DNA of 47,034 nt from IMG/VR virus record IMGVR_UViG_3300032053_000133, positions 1-47,034 of that record; one strand, 5' to 3'. Both the position numbers and the translations under genes were made by a program. Shown here in pieces: positions 39,984-46,334 of the stretch; the first letter of the stretch is position 1; each line of letters starts with the position of its first letter. Source of the stretch: a virus. The notes below the pieces were generated by a model, which worked only from the letters and a program-made list of their open reading frames with translations, was not told where the DNA came from and did not search any database.

Positions 39984-40200
39984 GCCGTATTGCCTTCCTG
40001 CCTTTATCTACATGCTTCCGTGTAGGGCAATCTCGATATGTCTTTAGGCCTGCCGGCACGGGACAGGCGATCAGCATCGAGGAAAAGACATTACAATAGC
40101 CGCTCTTCTCCTTGAACAAGCAATAGTACCTGGCTCTTTTTTTCTTTCCTTCTTTTGGCACGAAGGAGCTTCCTCTTTTTTTCTTTTCTTTTTTCTGCAT
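39970..40200 (-). CDS. Lys-rich small protein with Cys cluster (76 aa)
   Basis: GGAGG lies 8 bases before the ATG, a strong start. The first 25 residues are almost all Lys/Arg (MQKKEKKKRG; GKKKRARYY), followed by Cys at about 27, 36, 46 and 58. Could bind nucleic acid through its basic arm. It overlaps the end of the 132-aa gene by 110 bases and the initiator gene start by 14. Confidence 0.55.
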   Translation of the reverse strand: MQKKEKKKRGSSFVPKEGKKKRARYYCLFKEKSGYCNVFSSMLIACPVPAGLKTYRDCPTRKHVDKGRKAIRHGQV

Positions 40201-40489
40201 TGCAAATCCTCCTTTTCTTGATCATTTCCCTGCGGAGCGCCTTAATTGCCGCCCTGGATTTTTTGACATCTATGCCGAAATATTTACAGATGAAGATAAA
40301 CCCGAACGGGTGTTCGACGGATTCTTTTGAATCATCGAAGATATATTCGCCGGCCGAAATGAACCCGCTGGATCCGCCCTTCTGCATGGACTTCGAATAT
40401 ATCTCGACCTCCTGAGCTGCGACATTAGCCATGAGCTTCTCGTATCCGCCCATGTCGGCCGTCCCGGAGCCCGTGAAGGGGGTGATCAT
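40091..40489 (-). CDS. Hypothetical protein (132 aa)
   Basis: The ATG at 40489 overlaps the glycosidase-like stop (ATGA); codons upstream in this frame are a shadow of that gene. Residues 10-90 (MGGYEKLMANVAAQEVEIYSKSM; HPFGFIFICKYFGIDVKKSRAAIKALRREM) include an HTH-like ending seen in some small phage proteins (FxFxxxCxxxGID). The C-terminal 35 residues are Lys/Arg repeats overlapping the next gene. Function unknown. Confidence 0.5.
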   Translation of the reverse strand: MITPFTGSGTADMGGYEKLMANVAAQEVEIYSKSMQKGGSSGFISAGEYIFDDSKESVEHPFGFIFICKYFGIDVKKSRAAIKALRREMIKKRRICNAEKRKEKKRKLLRAKRRKEKKSQVLLLVQGEERLL

Positions 40490-41958
40490 AGTTGGTCCAT
40501 CCCTCTCTTCATGGCCCGGAAGATCGCTACCAGGCTGGGTACGTCTTCCGTTTCGCCACAATGCTCCAGGTTGATGCAACGGCGGACCGGCTTCCCTTCC
40601 CAAGATCCTTCCGATCGGTAGGAAAAGGCATGTTTCGAGATCTCGTACCAGGCGGCAGCATCCGGCCGCGGGTTTTGCCCATCGTCCGACAGGCTGAGCC
40701 GGATCGGGTGATTGCCCCAGGCTTCCAGGAAGGCGTCAACGTAGCCCGGCCGGAGCGTATCCTTGGTCCCGTGGACCTCTCGGAGCCAGCAGAGGACGTT
40801 GTATTCGCCAAAGATCTTCTCGGCCCAAAATCTGACCCAATGCTGGGTGTCCATCGTCCAGGAGTACTTGTCGGTTGCCGCGTCGTAGTCCGGCATCTTG
40901 GCGCTCGAACCATTGCGGAGCCTGCTGAAGTCCAGGTTTCTCTCTTGGATGACCGGGAAATAGACGTTCCTGGCGAATCCAACGAAGGCGTCCCAATCCG
41001 TTTCGTTGAAGCCCCAGATCACGTTCAGGCCGGCGAATTCATCGACGCAGCGGAGCATGAAGCGTTTGGCCTGCGACCAGATCTTCGAATCGTAGAAATC
41101 ATACCCTCCCTGGATATTGTGACACCAGGGAGAAAGGTAGCGCTCGGAGCCGCCCTGGATCTGGCATTGATCGATCCAATCAAAGAGGAAGGCCGCCCCG
41201 AGAGAATTGGTGATCTCGATCGCTCGGCGGCAGATCGGGAAGTAGTAGTCGTTGAAGGCGTCAAGATCCCAGACCAATTCATCCGGCATGAGCTTAAAAG
41301 CCTGGAATTGCCTGTCCCGGGGGATCCCCGGCCATAGCCCATAGACGCTCCAGCCGAAGGCCCGGACCGAATCCGCGCCGGCGCCGACGATTGGGGCCAG
41401 GTGGGCCCGGAAGGCTTTTTCGTCGAGATACCAGCTTCCGTCGTCTTTCTGTCTGACAAATTTCAGGTCCCCGAAGAGATCGAGCATCCCATAGGTCAGG
41501 GATCCGCGATATTGAATGTCCGGGAAGCAGGTCGAGCAGACAGTCTCCACTTTCTCTTTGCAAAACATCTTCTCGACGCCGAGCCTGCAATTCAGGTCCC
41601 AGAGATTCCCCGAGACAGAGCACGTGAGCCGGTTCTCCTCGGGGCATTTACAGGCGATACAGGTCGCGGTCGGCAACTTGTCTTGCCGGAAGGTTCGCTC
41701 GGCCGTGACGCAATACTTCCCGGGCAGCCAGCCGGTCTTCTCGCAGACGTCGATCGTGACGCCTGGACAGGACCAGCACTTGACGGTCGGGACCGGCTCG
41801 AAGTAGAAGATGCGGTCTTCCGTAAAGCAATAATCGGCCGGCAAAAGGCCGGTCTTCTTGCAGACAGTATCCGTCGTCTCGTACCTCTGGCAATCGCAGG
41901 CTTTGAAGAGCCAGGACCCGCGCTTCTGGCCGCGGCAGATGGACTTTCGGACGTTCAT
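40486..41958 (-). CDS. Glycosidase-like TIM-barrel protein with Cys-rich N-terminus (490 aa)
   Basis: GGAGAG precedes the ATG. Residues about 30-145 hold three repeats of a C-x-x-(S/T)-G-x-L-type unit (VCKKTGLLPADYC, VCEKTGWLPGKYC, TCSVSGNLWDLNC), a pattern I know from C-terminal tails of class A penicillin-binding proteins. Residues about 150-490 look like a (beta/alpha)8 glycoside hydrolase: SVRAFGWSVYGLW, AAFLFDWIDQC, then LNVIWGFNETDW with N318-E319 in the place of the acid/base of clan GH-A, and MDTQHWVRFWAEKIF. No signal peptide. It lies among early/replication genes, not virion genes, so its role is unclear: a cell-wall-directed enzyme or a modified structural protein are options. Confidence 0.55.
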   Translation of the reverse strand: MNVRKSICRGQKRGSWLFKACDCQRYETTDTVCKKTGLLPADYCFTEDRIFYFEPVPTVKCWSCPGVTIDVCEKTGWLPGKYCVTAERTFRQDKLPTATCIACKCPEENRLTCSVSGNLWDLNCRLGVEKMFCKEKVETVCSTCFPDIQYRGSLTYGMLDLFGDLKFVRQKDDGSWYLDEKAFRAHLAPIVGAGADSVRAFGWSVYGLWPGIPRDRQFQAFKLMPDELVWDLDAFNDYYFPICRRAIEITNSLGAAFLFDWIDQCQIQGGSERYLSPWCHNIQGGYDFYDSKIWSQAKRFMLRCVDEFAGLNVIWGFNETDWDAFVGFARNVYFPVIQERNLDFSRLRNGSSAKMPDYDAATDKYSWTMDTQHWVRFWAEKIFGEYNVLCWLREVHGTKDTLRPGYVDAFLEAWGNHPIRLSLSDDGQNPRPDAAAWYEISKHAFSYRSEGSWEGKPVRRCINLEHCGETEDVPSLVAIFRAMKRGMDQL

Positions 41959-41961
41959 AGG

Positions 41962-42033
41962 TCACTCTCCTTTGATCAGATCTTCGGCCGCGGCAACGAC
42001 GGCAGCGATCGCGATCAGGGTCGTTTTGTTCAT
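41962..42033 (-). CDS. Very small hydrophobic peptide (23 aa)
   Basis: The ATG overlaps the preceding stop region; GGGGTGGTG upstream is a weak ribosome binding site. The peptide is mainly one hydrophobic helix (TTLIAIAAVVAAAEDLI). Gene-to-gene packing (3 bases before the next ATG region) supports it, but the length makes it uncertain. Confidence 0.3.
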   Translation of the reverse strand: MNKTTLIAIAAVVAAAEDLIKGE

Positions 42034-42215
42034 CACCACCCCAGCTTCTTCGAGATCTCGGGCGTCATTCCGCCCTTCTCCCGAAGGGACGTTTTGAAAT
42101 AGTCCCCGACTTCGCCAACGAAGAACCGGGATCCGGGGATCGCGAATCGCCAGAGGCGGCACATGTCCTCCTGGCTCATTTTGTCGATCAGGTCCTTCGT
42201 CTCCTGGTCGATCAT
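42033..42215 (-). CDS. Hypothetical protein (60 aa)
   Basis: The ATG at 42215 overlaps the radical SAM gene stop (ATGA). Sequence: DQETKDLIDKMSQEDMCRLWRFAIPGSRFFVGEVGDY-type, short key part RLWRFAIPGSRFF. This segment resembles small phage proteins that follow radical SAM or recombination genes, but I cannot name a family. Upstream codons in this frame shadow the radical SAM gene. Confidence 0.5.
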   Translation of the reverse strand: MIDQETKDLIDKMSQEDMCRLWRFAIPGSRFFVGEVGDYFKTSLREKGGMTPEISKKLGW

Positions 42216-42907
42216 TTCCCGACCAGCCTCTCGAGATTCGTCTTTTTGCGGATCTTCACGCCAGCCTCGTTGAGAAGATCGATGAATTTCAAGACCTTCT
42301 CGCCTTTCGGTTCCGTCAGGCCACAGCCCTTCGAATCCGCCCCGATCGTCACGAATTCCGGCAGGATCCCGACGATCCATCCGGCTAATATCTCTGGGTC
42401 AAAGTCCATGATCGGCTCGATCGTCACGAAACGGCGAATTCCATGCCGGCGCAGGCCCATCAGAGCCTCTTTTCGCTCCGCCGTTGAAGGCGCGTCCGAG
42501 CAAGAGACGGGGGCGTTTGTCTCTATTGTCGTCCCGACGATATAGTCCCGGGGGAATTTCATCCAAACCAAAAGTTTCAGAAGGCGTCCTGGATTTTTCG
42601 TCTGGAAAACATAGGAGTTTTCGGGGAATTGATTACAATGGTCTAGGATCCTGCCGATCATGCGGTCAGAGACACCATGGGAGAACATGTCGTTCATATG
42701 CTCGATAAAGATTGTCTTCCCGCTGCCGTACTTTACGTGCAATTCGGCTTCGATCAGCCGGATCGGACCGGTATATTTCTGAGGCCGGCCCTGGCGGGAT
42801 CTCCCGACGTAGCAATAAGAGCATTTGTAGGGGCATTCCCCGCCCAGGTGAGAATGAACGTGCGTCACCCAATCGTACATGTTTCCGTGAGACATTTTAA
42901 GGGGCAT
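42212..42907 (-). CDS. Radical SAM protein, phage Gp37/Gp68-like (DUF5131)
   Basis: 231 residues, AAGGAG before the ATG. The iron-sulfur motif CPYKCSYC (C25, C29, C32) marks a radical SAM enzyme, followed by IFIEHMNDMFSHGVSD and GTTIETNAPVSC-type elements, and FVTIEPIMDFD and VTIGADSKGCGL, the pattern of the phage Gp37/Gp68 family (DUF5131). These are found next to DNA repair or modification genes in many phages and integrons; substrates are unknown. Here it lies close to a C5 methyltransferase, so DNA base modification is an attractive guess only. Confidence 0.82.
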   Translation of the reverse strand: MPLKMSHGNMYDWVTHVHSHLGGECPYKCSYCYVGRSRQGRPQKYTGPIRLIEAELHVKYGSGKTIFIEHMNDMFSHGVSDRMIGRILDHCNQFPENSYVFQTKNPGRLLKLLVWMKFPRDYIVGTTIETNAPVSCSDAPSTAERKEALMGLRRHGIRRFVTIEPIMDFDPEILAGWIVGILPEFVTIGADSKGCGLTEPKGEKVLKFIDLLNEAGVKIRKKTNLERLVGK

Positions 42908-42920
42908 TTCGTTCTCCTTG

Positions 42921-42955
42921 CCCCATTATTGCACGAGCCGGGGGTTTTGCCAAAT
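42921..42955 (-). promoter_or_regulatory. Early promoter motif, copy 2
   Basis: Minus strand: ATTTGG (42950-42955), 17 bases, GCAATAATGGGG. -35 TTGGCA at 42948-42953, -10 AATAAT at 42925-42930, spacer 17. The predicted start lies just before the AAGGAG ribosome binding site of the radical SAM gene, giving a leader of about 15 nt. Confidence 0.65.
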
Positions 42956-43200
42956 CAGGGCTTTTCTACGGGATGGCCGATGCCGTTTGCGTCGATAGAG
43001 AACTTCTTGCCTGTCTTGTAGTCTTCAACGATGATCTCCGGGTCGCAGGAGCACTCGCCAAGGCCCCGTAAAAGAGGGCACGAATTGTCATGAAAAACGC
43101 TTGTGATATAAAGCCCAGGGTGAAGGGCCCCGTTCAGCGCCCTGAAAAGGCTGAGCCTGCGCATGTATTCCTTGCCGGGCGCGTCTTCTCTTTTGCTCAT
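42955..43200 (-). CDS. Hypothetical protein (81 aa)
   Basis: TAGGAGG precedes the ATG. Basic N-terminus (SKREDAPGKEYMRRLSLFRAL), then FHDNSCPLLRGLGECSCDPEIIVED with three Cys, a possible metal site. Its stop lies over the promoter of the radical SAM gene. No family recognised. Confidence 0.55.
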   Translation of the reverse strand: MSKREDAPGKEYMRRLSLFRALNGALHPGLYITSVFHDNSCPLLRGLGECSCDPEIIVEDYKTGKKFSIDANGIGHPVEKP

Positions 43201-43210
43201 GTGTCCCCTC

Positions 43211-43441
43211 CTATGTTCGTGCTTTTTTAAGTGGCGGAGCCTTCACGGCCCTGTGCTCGCCCTCTTTATCATACCTAACGATCTGTCCAGCTAATTCGTC
43301 AGGCCAATACCAAACCCTCCCCCGCTTGACGAAGGGGACCATTTGACCGTTAAGCCAAACGTAAGGAATAATTTTAAACCCGCCGCGCCTAGCTGGGATG
43401 CGCCTAGCCTTCATCAGGTATCTCATTCTAAGGAGTCTCAT
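43211..43441 (-). CDS. Small basic protein, probably from a leaderless mRNA (76 aa)
   Basis: The ATG at 43441 has no AGGAGG-type site; it follows GCAATAGTGGGGC directly, six bases after the predicted -10. Two other ATG codons lie at codons 6 and 10 (RLLRMRYLMKAR). The protein is basic and aromatic (FKIIPYVWLNGQMVPFVKRGRVWYWPDEL), like a small SH3-type fold. Function unknown. Confidence 0.5.
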   Translation of the reverse strand: MRLLRMRYLMKARRIPARRGGFKIIPYVWLNGQMVPFVKRGRVWYWPDELAGQIVRYDKEGEHRAVKAPPLKKART

Positions 43442-43442
43442 G

Positions 43443-43477
43443 CCCCACTATTGCCCAACCCCTCCCCTTTTCCAAAT
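43443..43477 (-). promoter_or_regulatory. Early promoter motif, copy 3
   Basis: Minus strand: ATTTGG (43472-43477), 17 bases, GCAATAGTGGGG. -35 TTGGAA at 43470-43475, -10 AATAGT at 43447-43452. The A of the following ATG is the sixth base after the -10, so the transcript should start at or next to the start codon. Confidence 0.65.
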
Positions 43478-43552
43478 CCGGTCGGGGCCGCCGTAAAAAG
43501 CCAAATCCTAGTGCAATGATAAGCCCTGCCCCTGCCCTGCCAACCATTGCAA

Positions 43553-44455
43553 TTAGGGGATCAACCTGATAATTTCGTATGCGACTTGGGCGACGATGGC
43601 ATTTCCAAGTGCTTTAAGTCTGTCCACCCGTCGGGATACCCCATCATCCACTCGACAAAGGCGGGCTGCAACTTCAGGCCAGGGCGTGTCCCAACTGTCG
43701 TCTGTAAGTCCTTCCCGCCCTGACCGCGTTCGCTGGCTCCGGTACAATTCTGTTTTTTCGGCGTCGGGAGCATGGCGATCTGCGTTGGTAGATGTGTTGA
43801 CTTTTCCCTTGCCCGATCGCTTGTGCTGGGGGTGGCGAATTCCGCGTCTCCCGCCTTCGGGGTCATCAGTATCCTTCCGCCTTCCCAATATCCAGACCCT
43901 ATCCCTTCTGTGCGGGGCGTTGACGGCGCAAGCTGGAATAATAACCGGCTTGACTTCATAGTCTTCGCCTTCCAAGTCAGCACACACTTCGTCGAGTTCC
44001 ATATTGACGATTCCAGCAACATTCTCACCAATGACCCAAGTGGGCTTTGCTTCGTGAATAACTCTGAGCATTTCCGGCCAGAGGTGACGGTCATCTGCCT
44101 TGCCCTTTCGCTTCCCGGCGACAGAGAACGGCTGGCAGGGGAATCCCCCGGTAAGCAGAGTTGCTCCTCGAAATCGGGCGCCGTCGAGGGCGCGGATGTC
44201 GGGGATGAGGATTGGATAATCCCCCGCAAAAGCAATTCGTTCTTCCGCTTCCCGCCACGGCTGATATGTCCGCCCATCGCTTCTGCCACACTCGGCGTCG
44301 GCAACAGCCCCGAGCCTTGCCTTGAGGACTTCCTGGCAGAAGGGGTCGATCTCGCAGAAACAGACGGTGCGGAATCCGGCCCATCCTGCGGCAATAGCGA
44401 AGCCGCCGATGCCAGAGAAAAGGTCGATGTGCGTTTTCTCATGCAAGTTCTCCAT
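43553..44455 (-). CDS. C5-cytosine DNA methyltransferase (300 aa)
   Basis: Ten-motif C5 family signature: HIDLFSGIGGFAIAAGWAG (motif I, 9-27), catalytic GGFPCQPFSVAG with Cys107, GENVAGIV (motif VI, 143-150), APHRRDRVWILG (motif VIII) and LKALGNAIVAQVAYEI (motif X) at the end. It methylates cytosine C5, probably to evade host restriction; the target is unknown. The variable region between motifs VIII and IX (about 195-260) is charged. The start follows a TGCAATAGTGGGGC element, with no normal ribosome binding site. A 316-aa reading frame on the same strand over this gene is a shadow. Confidence 0.9.
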   Translation of the reverse strand: MENLHEKTHIDLFSGIGGFAIAAGWAGFRTVCFCEIDPFCQEVLKARLGAVADAECGRSDGRTYQPWREAEERIAFAGDYPILIPDIRALDGARFRGATLLTGGFPCQPFSVAGKRKGKADDRHLWPEMLRVIHEAKPTWVIGENVAGIVNMELDEVCADLEGEDYEVKPVIIPACAVNAPHRRDRVWILGRRKDTDDPEGGRRGIRHPQHKRSGKGKVNTSTNADRHAPDAEKTELYRSQRTRSGREGLTDDSWDTPWPEVAARLCRVDDGVSRRVDRLKALGNAIVAQVAYEIIRLIP

Positions 44456-44456
44456 G

Positions 44457-44491
44457 CCCCACTATTGCATGGCAATGCCTCTTTCCCAAAT
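44457..44491 (-). promoter_or_regulatory. Early promoter motif, copy 4
   Basis: Minus strand: ATTTGG (44486-44491), 17 bases, GCAATAGTGGGG. -35 TTGGGA at 44484-44489, -10 AATAGT at 44461-44466. As for copy 3, the likely transcript start falls on the methyltransferase ATG. It faces away from copy 5 across the repeat-filled gap. Confidence 0.65.
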
Positions 44492-45108
44492 GCTCCACAA
44501 GCCCCAACCATTGCAATAGGATTCAGAGCCGAATTCCCCAGAAATGTTGGGGAAAGTTCGGACTATGGTGTATGCGCTGATCGCCCGAATTCCCGCATGC
44601 CCTTGCCCATTGCAGGGCCGTAATGCAATGGAGGGCAGGGGGGCGGGGCTCGCACAATGGCTCCGGGCTCTGCAATGGCAAGGCCAAGTGCAATGGCTCC
44701 CAAGGCCCAAGGCATTGCAAGAGCATAGAGCAATGGTGCCAAGCACTAGGCCCATGGCAATGGTGCCCGAGGCCCAGCCCCAGTCCCGGCCATGGTGCCC
44801 AAGGCCCAGAGCGTGGTAGGCTGAGCCATTGCAAGAGCGGAGCGGGGACTGGGGCCTAGCTCCCAGGGGCGGCGCTTCGCTTGGGCGCAGGCGCAGGAGG
44901 CTGGGGCAATGGCGCAGGCGAGGCTTGGGCAATGGCTGGGGGCAGATAACAAGGCCCTGCATAGCATAGCTCTTAAAGAGCCTAGCTCTTCGCGCGCGCG
45001 AGGGCACCTGGGGCGAGGGCTACGGCTGGACGGCCGGTGCAATGGTTGACCGATTTGGGTTTTGGCTGAGCTGGTGCAATAGTGAGTCGAAAGGAAACAA
45101 ATGCAATG
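44472..45108. repeat. Non-coding divergent region rich in GCAATGG words
   Basis: This gap between leftward and rightward transcription has no credible gene; open frames in it are low-complexity Pro/Gly/Trp-rich by-products. Between 44460 and 45110 GCAAT occurs 12 times on the plus strand (44472, 44513, 44625, 44672, 44690, 44730, 44757, 44906, 44929, 45039, 45076, 45103) and 5 times on the minus strand, most followed by GG. Also seen: repeated GGTGCC(C)-AAGGCCCA words near 44730-44810, a GCTCTT-A-AAGAGC palindrome at 44969-44981 and alternating CG at 44991-45000. An origin, a regulator-binding array, or degenerate copies of the promoter -10 are options. Confidence 0.6.
45053..45086 (+). promoter_or_regulatory. 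Early promoter motif, copy 5
   Basis: ATTTGG (45053-45058), 17 bases, GCAATAGTGAG. -35 TTGGGT at 45055-45060, -10 AATAGT at 45078-45083. The likely start at about 45089-45091 gives a 15-17-nt leader containing AAGGAA before the ATG at 45106, the first gene of the right rightward block. Confidence 0.65.
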
Positions 45109-45303
45109 ACAAACGGAAGGCGGCAAGTTCTCGATCGCAGAAAAGACGAGGACAAGAATTCTATCCCCTGTTCGTGGTGCCGGAGATGTGCCAACTATGG
45201 TTTCGGCTGCATCGACTACATCTACATCACGAAGGAAGATGAGAGAATCGAGTTAGCGTTCTACGGCCAACTCTCAAGGCCGGATTGCTTTGAGAGGGAT
45301 TAA
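45106..45303 (+). CDS. Cys-cluster small protein (65 aa)
   Basis: The ATG at 45106 lies 10 bases after AAGGA; a GTG at 45082 overlaps the promoter -10 and is unlikely. A basic N-terminus (NGRRQVLDRRKDEDK) precedes CSWCRRC and a further Cys eight residues on (GFGC), then CFERD at the end: a probable four-cysteine zinc site. First gene after promoter copy 5. Function unknown; small zinc proteins in this place are often early host-directed factors. Confidence 0.6.
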   Translation: MTNGRRQVLDRRKDEDKNSIPCSWCRRCANYGFGCIDYIYITKEDERIELAFYGQLSRPDCFERD

Positions 45304-45307
45304 CTCA

Positions 45308-45799
45308 ATGGAGAACACGATGAGCTTGCCGTTTTCAAAACGGCCGATTAAGATGAAGGCCTTCGAGCGGCCGGATTATCCTGACGGGGCGGTCCTGTCA
45401 AGCTCGCTGGCCGTCTTCGAAGCGTTCAGGAGCTACGCGAAGGCGGGGAATGAGCTCTTCGTCGTCGTGTACCTGGACGCGAAAAACCGGGCGATTGAAG
45501 TTATCGAGGCGAGCGAGGGGACGATTGACCAAGCGGCCGTCTATCCTCGGGAAATCATCCGGGGGGCGCTTATCCTGGGGGCCGTGTCCATCGTGTGCTT
45601 TCATAATCATCCGAGCGGGGACCCGGAGCCTAGCCTATGCGACAAGGAAATCACCAAGGAAATCGCGTTCGCTTGTAAGATCATGCAGATCAGGTTCCTC
45701 GATCATATCGTCCTGGGGAAGGACTGTTTCTATTCTTTCGCAGACAAGGGATTAATGCAGGACTACGAACTGCAATTCCAATCTTTAGCTAGGAGGTGA
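45308..45799 (+). CDS. radC-like: RadC-like JAB-domain protein (163 aa)
   Basis: ATG at 45308 (AGAGGGA upstream); an ATG at 45320 with GGAG six bases upstream is an equally good start. The second half has the RadC/JAB metal motif HNHPSGDPEPSLCDKEI with conserved His-x-His and a downstream Asp, then IAFACKIMQIRFLDHIVLG, as in the RadC family. It lacks the N-terminal helix-hairpin-helix of cellular RadC. Such short RadC-like proteins are common in phages and plasmids, near antirestriction or repair genes; their activity is unsettled. Confidence 0.82.
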   Translation: MENTMSLPFSKRPIKMKAFERPDYPDGAVLSSSLAVFEAFRSYAKAGNELFVVVYLDAKNRAIEVIEASEGTIDQAAVYPREIIRGALILGAVSIVCFHNHPSGDPEPSLCDKEITKEIAFACKIMQIRFLDHIVLGKDCFYSFADKGLMQDYELQFQSLARR

Positions 45800-45803
45800 T
45801 TTT

Positions 45804-45983
45804 ATGATTATCCTGGGTAAGATCAAGCGGGGCGTCAAGTGGCTGGTTGTTTCTGAGTACGACGGAGCGGGCCATAAGCGGGGCGAGATCGTCAGTCAAC
45901 ATGCCTCTTATGCTGCGGCCAACAAGCGGGCGCGGCAGTCCACGTTTTGGGCCGTGATATCCGTCGAAGATGCAAGGAGCTAA
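45804..45983 (+). CDS. Hypothetical protein (59 aa)
   Basis: A perfect AGGAGGTGAT site five bases before the ATG at 45804. The sequence is basic with mixed strands (KIKRGVKWLVVSEYDG; RGEIVSQHASYAAANKRARQSTFWAVI). The alternation suggests a small alpha/beta fold. It starts 4 bases after the RadC-like stop, so it is cotranscribed. Confidence 0.6.
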   Translation: MIILGKIKRGVKWLVVSEYDGAGHKRGEIVSQHASYAAANKRARQSTFWAVISVEDARS

Positions 45984-45986
45984 AGA

Positions 45987-46022
45987 ATGTCCAAATTTCT
46001 GTCAGGAGGTAAAAACATATGA
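45987..46022 (+). CDS. Possible 11-aa leader peptide
   Basis: ATG with AAGGAG upstream, encoding MSKFLSGGKNI and ending in TGA that overlaps the next ATG (ATGA). It contains the ribosome binding site of the HTPGPW-type gene, so its translation could affect that gene. Too short for certainty. Confidence 0.2.
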   Translation: MSKFLSGGKNI

Positions 46023-46312
46023 GCGAAACAAAGCATACGCCGGGGCCGTGGTCCGTGGAACAGGGAGCAACGGGCTCCCTTGTTTTTGGCCCTCCTCATC
46101 ATAGAGTTGGGAAGGTTTTTTCTGGTGGGGGTCTGCCGGCCATAGCAAACGCCCGCCTGATCGCCGCCGCGCCTGAAACACGAAAAGCCTTGATCGACCT
46201 TTGCAAAGAGGTCGGGAGGTTATTGGAACGGAATGACTATATTGACGACCCCGACATTGTAAGGGCTTACGAGTCGGCCCTTGCCTCCCTTCGTAAGGTT
46301 GAAGGTGAATAA
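46019..46312 (+). CDS. HTPGPW-type small phage protein, copy A (97 aa)
   Basis: AGGAGG lies 7 bases upstream. Begins SETKHTPGPW and has ANARLIAAAPETRKAL in the second half, the hallmark of a widespread phage family of unknown role. The middle (residues about 13-40) differs from copy B at 46698, whereas the last 50 codons are identical at DNA level. Such variable centre and fixed ends suggest swapping between copies. Confidence 0.75.
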   Translation: MSETKHTPGPWSVEQGATGSLVFGPPHHRVGKVFSGGGLPAIANARLIAAAPETRKALIDLCKEVGRLLERNDYIDDPDIVRAYESALASLRKVEGE

Positions 46313-46334
46313 CGTGCCAACGTCAAAGGGATGG
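46160..46334. repeat. 175-bp perfect repeat, copy A
   Basis: Identical to 46860-47034; its portion 46200-46312 is also identical to 1-113. It covers the 3' end of the HTPGPW-type gene and the start of the next gene. The contig begins and ends inside copies of this repeat, which suggests that assembly broke here. Confidence 0.95.

Noticed and set aside
40091-40200. A-AAA-AAG slippery heptamers where two Lys-rich genes overlap, as a programmed -1 frameshift
   Set aside because: The downstream gene (start 40200) is in the +1 frame relative to the upstream gene (start 40489), so a -1 slip would not enter it, and it has its own strong GGAGG site.
43471-43508. A further ATTTGG on the minus strand near 43503-43508 as a seventh promoter copy
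   Set aside because: Seventeen bases on, the sequence is GACCG rather than GCAAT.
43561-44511. A 316-codon frame on the minus strand over the C5 methyltransferase gene
   Set aside because: The overlapping frame at 43553-44455 holds all C5 methyltransferase motifs; this one is Ser/Arg-rich shadow sequence.
44462-45007. Open reading frames of 90-180 codons on both strands across the divergent gap
   Set aside because: They encode low-complexity Pro/Gly/Trp/Cys/His text produced by the repeated GC-rich words, overlap each other on both strands and have no proper ribosome binding site.
45971-46001. ATTTGG on the minus strand near 45994-45999 followed after 17 bases by GCATC
   Set aside because: The second half does not match GCAAT and it would point leftward into the RadC-like gene with no gene to drive.
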